A stretch of DNA of 6,656 nt. Origin: Thermoplasmata archaeon (GTDB taxonomy: Archaea > Thermoplasmatota > Thermoplasmata > SG8-5 > JAGLSY01). The notes under the pieces were generated by a model. That model was not told the DNA's origin and searched no databases. It saw only the letters and a program-made list of their open reading frames with translations. Below are positions 1 to 4,962 of this stretch, piece by piece. Position numbers and translations under genes: made by a program. Location of the stretch: assembly GCA_023137005.1 (NCBI GenBank), contig JAGLQE010000413.1, positions 1 through 6,656 on the forward strand. The letters run 5' to 3'. Each line of letters begins with the position of its first letter. Position 1 is the first letter of the stretch.

Positions 1-143
1 GGAATGTGACCTTACCAATTGAACCTACACATTTAGCTTTATCAAACGAGTATTAAATTTATGCAGGTAATGAGTTTGATGCGGACCCCCATCCCCGTCC
101 TCAAATCGCACCCCCACCCACTCCTGAATGTTCTTGCTATACA
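1..143. other. Non-coding upstream region with C-rich tract
   Basis: No convincing gene is visible in this stretch. Plus-strand frame 3 is open from the window edge to a TAA at 54-56, so a few C-terminal codons of an upstream gene could lie here, but they are too short to identify. Positions 86-119 are strongly C-rich (runs of five, four, five and three C), giving G-runs on the minus strand just upstream of the antiporter TATA box. Nothing else recognisable was seen. Confidence 0.4.
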
Positions 144-153
144 CTTATATATA
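144..153 (+). promoter_or_regulatory. TATA box of the antiporter gene
   Basis: CTTATATATA matches the archaeal box A consensus. A start site about 25 bases past its centre would fall near 174-178, leaving a leader of roughly 20 bases before the ATG at 198. That leader contains GGAG at 187-190, seven bases before the start, which supports both the promoter and the chosen start. The core is nearly self-complementary, so direction rests on the downstream gene. Confidence 0.6.
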
Positions 154-197
154 CGTCTTTATATTGAGGCAACTCCAGCAATCAATGGAGCAATAAA

Positions 198-2030
198 ATG
201 GCATTGGATATCGACCAGTTCCTTGTTATAATGATGGTGGCAGTGATCGTGGCCATCGTGGCAAAGTACATAAGGTGGCCTTATACCATCATGCTTTTGA
301 TATCTGGCCTGGTCATAGCTTACTTCAATGTCGATCCACCCTTTGTTCTCGACAAGGACATGATCTTTCACATACTTTTACCACCACTCATATTCGAGGG
401 CGCTCTGCACATGCGCTTGAAGCATTTGAAAGAGAATGCCAAGGTCATTTCATTATTAGCCATTCCTGCCCTGATACTTTCTTCATTCTTCGTGGGTTAC
501 CTGATATTTCTTTTCACGAACTCCTTACTGTCCTTGGCCATTCCCTTCACGATCTCTCTTCTCATAGCGGTGATAATAATCCCAACTGACCCGGTATCCA
601 TACTAGCAATCTACAAGGACACCAAGATCCCTACCAAGTTGAAGAACATAATCGAGGGGGAGAGCATATTTGATGACGGAACTTGTCTTGTGCTATTCGC
701 TGTCATGCTGGATCTCATCCGAAGTGGCAATGTGGACCTTCTAACTGGAGTAACCGATTTCCTGAGAATGGCCATATTCGGCATCCTTCTGGGATTGGCA
801 GTCGGCTACCTTCTCTACATGATCATATCCAAAATAGATGACAAGTTCACCGAGGTCATGATCACCCTCATAATGGTCTTTGGCCTTTTCGCGATGGCCG
901 AGAATATGGGGGCATCCGGTGTTTTCGCCGTGGTAATGGCTGGCCTCATCCTTGGAAATTATGGCACAAGATTCGCTATGGCCCCATCTGCCCGACATAC
1001 TCTTCTGAGCTTCTGGGGTTTCATAGTGTTCCTGGTCAACTCCTTCCTTTTCATAGTGGTGGGTATGAATGTCAATCTGGGCGCGGTCTGGGACGAGATC
1101 GAGCTCGTAGTGTTTTCAGTACTGGCCCTGTGGTTCGCAAGGGCCGCATCAGTATTCATCATAGGCAAGATAATGAACCGGGGGCAATCTCAAACCCTAC
1201 CAAGGAAGTGGCAGGTGGTCATGTGGTGGGGCGGGTTGAGAGGCGCGATCCCCATTGCTCTGGCATTGTCGATCCCCATATACCTGGATGACGGTACATT
1301 GTTCCCTCATCGTGATCTGATATTGGCAGTGACATTTGGCGTGGTCCTGATCACACTTCTTGTTCAGGGATTGAGTCTAAAATCAGTGATAGCGAAGCTT
1401 GGATTCCATACTGTGTCCAAAAAGGATGCTGAGAGGGAAGAGAGAGAGATCGCCACCCTGCTCAAGGACACAGTCGACGAGCTCATCCAGCTGAAGGACG
1501 ATGGAGAGATATCCACGGCCGCCTACGATTGGCTCATCCACAAATATAGCCAGGCCAATTCACAACTTCTGACGGAATTGGGAGTTCTAGTCCAGGAACA
1601 CGGATTCATACCCCGGGAGGAATACACCTATTCGGTCAAGGAAACCCTCGAGGTCAAGAAGGAAGCTGTCAAGGAATCCTGGGAGAAGGAGCTGATAACC
1701 GGCAAGGTCGGGGAACGCCTACTCCTGGAGATCGAAGCACAGATAAGTATCCTGGCTATTGAGACAGACGCTACTTCTTTGAAGATGCCGGTGGACCTCC
1801 TGAAAAGTGTTACAGCCCCAGCGCGATCCAATAGTGCAAAGACCGATATAGAGAGGAATTGCGCCATCTGCATGGGTCTAATAGAGTCTGGAGAGTCCAC
1901 CAGCAAGTGCCGTTGTGGGACAGTGTTCCACGATGCCTGCATAGAGGAGGAAGGCCGCTGTCCAGTGTGCATAGCCCCCCTGTGTGCGGACAAGGAAGAG
2001 GGAGGATCATCTGGCCAGGAAATGGCTTGA
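198..2030 (+). CDS. NhaP-type Na+(K+)/H+ antiporter with C-terminal RING-like zinc finger
   Basis: Integral membrane cation/proton antiporter of the CPA1 (NhaP/NHE) family, expected to exchange Na+ or K+ for H+ and support pH and salt homeostasis. About 12-13 hydrophobic segments fill residues 6-400. Family signatures seen: TDPVS at 130-134, GESIFDDG at 154-161, a conserved-type Arg in WFARAASV (R315), and MWWGGLRGA at 342-350 followed by a hydrophobic helix. At the ion site NhaP proteins normally have Asn-Asp; here it is Asp159-Asp160. Residues about 402-545 form a charged, helical cytosolic domain. Residues 555-591 form a zinc-finger module with Cys at 555, 558, 571, 573, 581, 588 and 591 and His578, resembling a RING with a shifted fourth ligand. 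At 610 residues it is longer than NhaP proteins of about 400-430 residues because of these extensions. The ATG is preceded by GGAG at 187-190. Antiporter identity is firm; ion specificity and the zinc finger's role are unknown. Confidence 0.93.
   Translation: MALDIDQFLVIMMVAVIVAIVAKYIRWPYTIMLLISGLVIAYFNVDPPFVLDKDMIFHILLPPLIFEGALHMRLKHLKENAKVISLLAIPALILSSFFVGYLIFLFTNSLLSLAIPFTISLLIAVIIIPTDPVSILAIYKDTKIPTKLKNIIEGESIFDDGTCLVLFAVMLDLIRSGNVDLLTGVTDFLRMAIFGILLGLAVGYLLYMIISKIDDKFTEVMITLIMVFGLFAMAENMGASGVFAVVMAGLILGNYGTRFAMAPSARHTLLSFWGFIVFLVNSFLFIVVGMNVNLGAVWDEIELVVFSVLALWFARAASVFIIGKIMNRGQSQTLPRKWQVVMWWGGLRGAIPIALALSIPIYLDDGTLFPHRDLILAVTFGVVLITLLVQGLSLKSVIAKLGFHTVSKKDAEREEREIATLLKDTVDELIQLKDDGEISTAAYDWLIHKYSQANSQLLTELGVLVQEHGFIPREEYTYSVKETLEVKKEAVKESWEKELITGKVGERLLLEIEAQISILAIETDATSLKMPVDLLKSVTAPARSNSAKTDIERNCAICMGLIESGESTSKCRCGTVFHDACIEEEGRCPVCIAPLCADKEEGGSSGQEMA
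1860..1970 (+). other. RING-like zinc-binding domain coding segment of the antiporter
   Basis: This part of the antiporter gene encodes residues 555-591. The ligand pattern read directly is CAIC, then 12 residues, CRC, GTVFHDAC, and CPVC after six residues: seven Cys and one His, enough for two zinc ions. The segment CGTVFHDACI aligns with the CGHVFHxxCI core of RING-H2 fingers, but the fourth ligand His is Thr575 and an extra Cys (571) sits two residues before the third ligand. Similar prokaryotic RING-like fingers are known. Whether it binds proteins or has ligase activity cannot be told from sequence. Confidence 0.75.
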
Positions 2031-2131
2031 TGGTATACTACCTATCCGTCCAGTGCAAACATTTACTAATGATAAGAAAATAAGCCCTGAGAACCAGAGG
2101 AAACATTCTCGAGGTTTAGATGAACCATCCT

Positions 2132-2259
2132 GTCGGGGTGGCTCAGCCTGGTAGAGCGCCGGACTCATAGGGACCCATTAGGGTTAAAATGGCGCCCAGA
2201 AGTCTAACCCTGGATCCTGAGCGATCCGGAGGTCACGGGTTCAAACCCCGTCCCCGACA
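2132..2259 (+). tRNA. Elongator tRNA-Met (CAT), intron-containing
   Basis: A complete cloverleaf is read by hand. The acceptor stem GTCGGGG/CCCCGAC (2132-2138 with 2252-2258) has discriminator A2259. The D stem is GCTC/GAGC (2141-2144, 2154-2157), the anticodon stem CCGGA/TCCGG (2159-2163, 2225-2229), and the T stem ACGGG/CCCGT (2235-2239, 2247-2251) around TTCAAAC. The anticodon CAT is at 2166-2168. A 54-base intron (2170-2223) interrupts the anticodon loop after position 37. The G1-C72 pair and the GGCTCA and CCGGACTCATA...ATCCGGAGG segments resemble archaeal elongator tRNA-Met rather than initiator tRNA. tRNA-Ile2, which also has a CAT gene anticodon, is the main alternative. CCA is not encoded. 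An AT-rich stretch at 2060-2072 could be its promoter, and a short T-rich run near 2265-2270 could end transcription; both are weak. Confidence 0.95.
2170..2223 (+). other. tRNA-Met intron with bulge-helix-bulge splice site
   Basis: The intron sits at the canonical 37/38 position. CTCA (2164-2167) pairs with TGAG (2218-2221) as the four-base-pair central helix. It is flanked by three-base bulges TAG (2168-2170) and CGA (2222-2224), each cut after its second base. Beyond the bulges, A2163-T2225 closes the anticodon stem and GGA (2171-2173) pairs with TCC (2215-2217). Inside the intron GGGTTA (2181-2186) pairs with TAACCC (2205-2210). This is the textbook substrate of the archaeal tRNA splicing endonuclease. 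Confidence 0.92.
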
Positions 2260-2385
2260 TCTAATATTTTACTGGCATAGGGGACGGAGAAGGTTTGATA
2301 CAGTATGCCGCCGCAGGCTCATCGATGTAGCATATTCTGCTAAATATTCGCTGATATTCTGATTTTGCTGGTATAATGCCGATTG

Positions 2386-2394
2386 TATTATATA
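2386..2394 (+). promoter_or_regulatory. TATA box of the S3Ae gene
   Basis: TATTATATA lies about 43 bases before the S3Ae start codon, placing a start site near 2415 and giving a leader of roughly 18 bases that includes the Shine-Dalgarno sequence. A second TATA-like element, GGTATAATG near 2370-2378, could give a longer transcript starting near 2399. The 2260-2432 interval otherwise holds no gene that I can support. Confidence 0.5.
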
Positions 2395-2403
2395 GGGAAT
2401 ATA

Positions 2404-2430
2404 ATATCCTCGCTAACTCTCGGAGGATAT
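2404..2430 (+). promoter_or_regulatory. Inverted repeat overlapping the S3Ae ribosome binding site
   Basis: ATATCCTC (2404-2411) is a perfect inverted match to GAGGATAT (2423-2430), separated by 11 bases. The right arm contains most of the Shine-Dalgarno GGAGG (2422-2426), which sits six bases before the ATG. In a transcript starting upstream of 2404 the hairpin would mask the ribosome binding site; with the nearer TATA box the left arm would lie at or before the start site and could act only as DNA. Function is inferred. Confidence 0.4.
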
Positions 2431-2432
2431 AA

Positions 2433-3149
2433 ATGGCAGCACCAAGAGGGCGTTCAGGCCCAAAGAAGGACAAGTGGAAGTCGAAATCCTGGTACAGTGT
2501 AATGGCTCCAGACATGTTTGACAGGACAAAGGTATCCGAGGCCCTGGCAGACGAGCCAGAAAAGCTCATTGGTAGAGTAGCCGAGGTCACTGTTCAGGAC
2601 CTTACTGGTGATTTCGCAAAAATGCATATCAAAATGAGATTCAAGATCATTGACGTGAGGGGCATGGAGGCCCACACGACCTTCATTGGTCACAATATGA
2701 CGAGTGACTATGTTCGTAGGATGACTCGAAGGAAGAGAACGAAGACCGATCTCATCGTCGATGTCTACACAAGGGACAAATTCCTACTTCGTATCAAGCC
2801 ACTTATCATCAGTGAGCGCAGGATAAAATCATCACAGCAGACGGCCATCCGCCTGAAGGTGCACGATGTCATCAATGATTATACCCGAACCCGATCACTG
2901 AATGAGGTCATGAAAGGCATTATCGGTGGACAGATGGGTCGCGAGGCCGCTGTCGCCTGTAAGACCATTCAGCCAATGCAGAGGGTGGAGATCCGCAGGA
3001 CCGAGGTCCTGAAGCAGGGTGACATAGTCCACATCTACGAGGACGAGCACGAGACAGATGAGGTTTCGGAGGAAGCAGTAGCAGCCCCAGAGACCCAGGA
3101 AGAAGCTCCAGTCGAGGAAGCACCTGTAGAAGAGAAATCCGAGGAATAA
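2433..3149 (+). CDS. rps3ae: 30S ribosomal protein S3Ae (eS1)
   Basis: Small-subunit ribosomal protein shared by archaea and eukaryotes (eukaryotic S3a, universal name eS1), absent from bacteria. The 238-residue product starts with a basic tail (GPKKDKWKSKSWY at 9-21, then VMAPDMFD), continues with family-typical segments such as DLTGDFAKMH, GHNMTSDYVRRMTRRKR and KVHDVI, and ends with an approximately 37-residue acidic tail rich in Glu, Ala and Pro (from about 202), including a short EEAPV repeat. The body matches the usual family length of about 200 residues; the acidic tail is the extension. The ATG at 2433 follows a strong GGAGG (2422-2426) and gives the full basic N-terminus, so the start is secure. 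It lies alone after the tRNA with its own TATA box and ends in a hairpin over its stop codon, so it is probably monocistronic. Confidence 0.96.
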   Translation: MAAPRGRSGPKKDKWKSKSWYSVMAPDMFDRTKVSEALADEPEKLIGRVAEVTVQDLTGDFAKMHIKMRFKIIDVRGMEAHTTFIGHNMTSDYVRRMTRRKRTKTDLIVDVYTRDKFLLRIKPLIISERRIKSSQQTAIRLKVHDVINDYTRTRSLNEVMKGIIGGQMGREAAVACKTIQPMQRVEIRRTEVLKQGDIVHIYEDEHETDEVSEEAVAAPETQEEAPVEEAPVEEKSEE

Positions 3150-3172
3150 TTTCCTCGGTTCTTTCAATTTTT
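3139..3172 (+). terminator. Hairpin plus T-rich run at the end of the S3Ae gene
   Basis: CCGAGGAA (3139-3146) and TTCCTCGG (3151-3158) form a perfect eight-base-pair stem with a TAAT loop that contains the stop codon. T-rich sequence follows, ending in five T (3168-3172). It lies in the 104-base gap between convergent genes and could also block the minus-strand hydrolase transcript. Archaeal termination mainly needs T-runs, so the hairpin may instead protect the mRNA 3' end. Confidence 0.5.
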
Positions 3173-3253
3173 CATATTCATTAGCCAGTGGGCTGTATCT
3201 GAATATAAATATGCCTCACTGTGAAGTATGTTCCCTATAGAAGATCAAAGCTT

Positions 3254-3841
3254 TCACTTCAGTAGTGGTGCAACCTCTTTGAACTCAGAGGTCCCGGCCC
3301 TCTCCATGACCTCGAACATGAACATCTCGGTGCTGGATATGACCGCCCCCATCTCTCTCGCCCTGTCCAACCCGACCTTCTTATTCTCGGGCGTGCGTGA
3401 GGCAACCCCGTCGCTGATCACATGTACATTATAGCCCCTGGCCAGAGTATCCCGTGTGGTCTGGAATACGCAGACATGGCATTCTATCCCGGTTATGGCG
3501 ATGGTCTCAACACCCAGTTCTAAAAGACGGGCTTCGAAGTCCCCCTCGCCGCAACAACTGAAGGTGTTCTTCTCAAGAGGCCCATAGTCTGGCAATACGT
3601 CTTTGATGTCCTGGATGGTCTCTCCCAGGCCCCTGGGGTACTGCTCGGAAAATATAATTGGAATACCCATTATCTTTGAGAATTCAATGAGCTTGATGAC
3701 ATTTTCCTTCACACTCTCCTTGTCCTGGATGCTGGGGTAGAGCTTATCCTGAATATCGATGATCACCAATGCCAGCTTCTTTCGGTCTATGCCCGTTCTC
3801 TTAGTCACGATCTCACTTCCATCCCGGGAGAATGATCTCAT
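3254..3841 (-). CDS. Isochorismatase-like cysteine hydrolase (ISOC1/YcaC type)
   Basis: Soluble alpha/beta hydrolase of the isochorismatase-like superfamily, which includes nicotinamidases, isochorismatases and many uncharacterised amidases. Numbered from the longest start (195 residues), the catalytic triad is Asp29 in VIIDIQD, Lys91 in LEKNTFSC and Cys124 in GIECHVCVFQTTRD. The C-terminal part (SDGVASR, then GAVISSTEMFMFEV and FKEVAPLLK) resembles the ISOC1-type subgroup more than nicotinamidase. No nicotinamidase metal-site pattern (Asp-x-His-x-x-His) follows the first Asp, so nicotinamidase is unlikely. The substrate is unknown. The ATG at 3841 lacks a Shine-Dalgarno sequence and lies only about five bases from a TATA box on the same strand. 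GTG at 3808-3806 has GGAAGTGA just upstream, fits the expected transcription start, and still retains the whole domain, so the true protein may be 184 residues. The upstream minus-strand gene ends 25 bases away. Confidence 0.88.
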   Translation of the reverse strand: MRSFSRDGSEIVTKRTGIDRKKLALVIIDIQDKLYPSIQDKESVKENVIKLIEFSKIMGIPIIFSEQYPRGLGETIQDIKDVLPDYGPLEKNTFSCCGEGDFEARLLELGVETIAITGIECHVCVFQTTRDTLARGYNVHVISDGVASRTPENKKVGLDRAREMGAVISSTEMFMFEVMERAGTSEFKEVAPLLK

Positions 3842-3846
3842 TTTAC

Positions 3847-3855
3847 ATATATATT
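3847..3855 (-). promoter_or_regulatory. TATA box of the hydrolase gene
   Basis: On the minus strand this reads AATATATAT, within the 25-base gap after the prepilin peptidase stop codon. A start site about 25 bases downstream would fall near 3826, inside the longest open frame. It suggests the hydrolase is transcribed independently and initiates at GTG 3808 rather than ATG 3841. Confidence 0.5.
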
Positions 3856-3866
3856 GGGAAGGATCA

Positions 3867-4817
3867 CTATATCAGGTAGGCATTGAAAAACAAGGTTATC
3901 ACATTCCCTACAAAGAAGCTGAATACGAACCCTAAGAACATAGGAATGATAAAAGGCAATTTTGGAGTGACCCAGACGTCCTGAATCCCCCTTTGCTTCA
4001 GCATTTCAAGCTCTTCTTTGATATTTGCATCACGTTTTCCGAAAATGTACAGAACCACTTCATCATCTCTGACGACTTCCATCGGCCACACGTATTTTTT
4101 CGGTATCTCATCGATATCCATCCTGTATCCAAAGAACATGGCAGGGAATTGAAGATCTTTCCTGATCAGGTTAAGCAGGAACACTAGACAGAGGAAACCC
4201 ACAACAGAGATCATGGCGGCGTTCATCAATGTCAGGAAAGCAAAGGGGAACATCATGGACATAGCCTCGGCCATGTAACTCGGATACTGGATGATCGGCA
4301 GAATATCTCCCACCAATGGACTGAAAGGCATCAGGATGGCGATGGACATGAAGGCCTTTGCATCGGCTCCTCCGTGGATGATCCCAGTATAGAAGAATAC
4401 GTATCCGATGATGATCATGATCGGAACCATCAGAAGTTGCATGGTCTGGATACTCACGCCCTCGATCCAAAGTAAACCAGCCGCGGCAAGTATGGCTATT
4501 GATAATACGGTCCAAGCAATGAAATTGATCTTCCCCTCATCGTACAAAGCCTCTCTATCCCAGAAGATATCATAAAAAAGAATTATGGTGGGCACAAGGG
4601 CCAGTAGATGATTGTAGTTCCACACGGTGGTGGATGTGTTCCATGGTTCACCCATACCCGAGGTCAATATCTCGATGCCAAGGATAAGGACCCCCAGGCT
4701 CCCCATGATGACCCAGAGTTTATTATCCACTCTGCGGGTCCTGAGGTCACTGAGTGATGCCATTGCAAGGATGGATATGCCTATTATGACCCTGGCTATC
4801 GAGAAGATGTCACTCAT
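3867..4817 (-). CDS. Archaeal type IV prepilin/preflagellin peptidase (A24 family)
   Basis: Membrane aspartic protease that removes the short positively charged leader from type IV pilin-like precursors (pilins, archaellins, binding-protein pilins). The two catalytic aspartates are visible: Asp24 in SLSDLRTRRVDN and Asp152 in HGGADAKAF, a variant of the family GxGD motif. Several hydrophobic segments span residues 5-20, 35-50, 69-82, 98-117, 128-146, 155-175 and 190-218. A cytosolic segment at about 222-285 (FFGYRMDIDEIP, VVRDDEVVLYIFGKRD, VWVTPKLPF) precedes a final hydrophobic segment at 288-312. This insert and its WVTPKLPF motif resemble the C-terminal region of archaeal A24 peptidases. 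The 316 residues exceed FlaK/EppA-type enzymes of about 230. No pilin or archaellin genes lie in the window, so its substrates are unknown. No Shine-Dalgarno sequence precedes the ATG; the TATA box 28 bases away implies a leaderless or nearly leaderless mRNA. Confidence 0.9.
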   Translation of the reverse strand: MSDIFSIARVIIGISILAMASLSDLRTRRVDNKLWVIMGSLGVLILGIEILTSGMGEPWNTSTTVWNYNHLLALVPTIILFYDIFWDREALYDEGKINFIAWTVLSIAILAAAGLLWIEGVSIQTMQLLMVPIMIIIGYVFFYTGIIHGGADAKAFMSIAILMPFSPLVGDILPIIQYPSYMAEAMSMMFPFAFLTLMNAAMISVVGFLCLVFLLNLIRKDLQFPAMFFGYRMDIDEIPKKYVWPMEVVRDDEVVLYIFGKRDANIKEELEMLKQRGIQDVWVTPKLPFIIPMFLGFVFSFFVGNVITLFFNAYLI

Positions 4818-4840
4818 CTTTTTTGAATGGTGACCCCAGT

Positions 4841-4849
4841 ATATATAAA
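4841..4849 (-). promoter_or_regulatory. TATA box of the prepilin peptidase gene
   Basis: On the minus strand this reads TTTATATAT, its centre about 28 bases before the ATG at 4817. Transcription would begin within a few bases of the start codon, matching the absence of a ribosome binding site and implying a leaderless transcript. Confidence 0.65.
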
Positions 4850-4860
4850 TGTCGAATTTT

Positions 4861-4876
4861 CATATACTTCTATATG
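4861..4876. promoter_or_regulatory. Short inverted repeat in the divergent promoter region
   Basis: CATATA and TATATG are perfect six-base inverted arms separated by CTTC. The element lies about 12 bases upstream of the minus-strand TATA box and about 50 bases upstream of the plus-strand one, a reasonable place for an operator. The sequence is very AT-rich, so chance occurrence is possible. Confidence 0.25.
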
Positions 4877-4927
4877 CAAGTGATATGCCCTAATTCTCAA
4901 GCCTAATATCCATTGACATGAACAATA

Positions 4928-4937
4928 TTTATATAAT
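4928..4937 (+). promoter_or_regulatory. TATA box of the secreted M28 peptidase gene
   Basis: TTTATATAAT is centred about 30 bases before the ATG at 4963, predicting a start site near 4957 and a leader of only a few bases. No Shine-Dalgarno sequence is present. An in-frame ATG at 4918 lies upstream of this box, so it is unlikely to be the true start. Confidence 0.65.
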
Positions 4938-4962
4938 ACAAAACCAATTACTTAATATTAAC

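Noticed and set aside
3..56. Possible C-terminal codons of an upstream plus-strand gene ending in TAA at 54-56
   Set aside because: Only 17 codons are visible and no motif allows a call; an open frame of this length is expected by chance.
27..143. Minus-strand GTG-started frame of about 39 residues upstream of the antiporter
   Set aside because: It is short, resembles nothing I know, and its GTG lies directly beside the TATA box rather than about 25 bases downstream; composition is dominated by the C-rich tract.
185..196. Tiny upstream frame ATG-GAG-CAA-TAA before the antiporter start
   Set aside because: It overlaps the ribosome binding site and most likely arises by chance.
2028..2092. 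Possible C/D box RNA between the antiporter and the tRNA (TGATGG and CTGA)
   Set aside because: The C box is imperfect, and no internal C'/D' pair or kink-turn terminal stem could be found.
3228..3434. Plus-strand frame of 68 codons, with a TATA-like element near 3203
   Set aside because: It lies antisense to the 3' end of the hydrolase gene, has no ribosome binding site and no recognisable domain; the real coding signal is on the minus strand.
3254..3841. Nicotinamidase assignment for the cysteine hydrolase
   Set aside because: The Asp-Lys-Cys triad is shared by the whole superfamily, and the nicotinamidase metal-binding Asp-x-His-x-x-His pattern is absent.
4918..4962. In-frame upstream ATG extending the M28 peptidase by 15 residues
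   Set aside because: It lies before the TATA box and would add an Asn/Ile-rich stretch ahead of a normal signal peptide.
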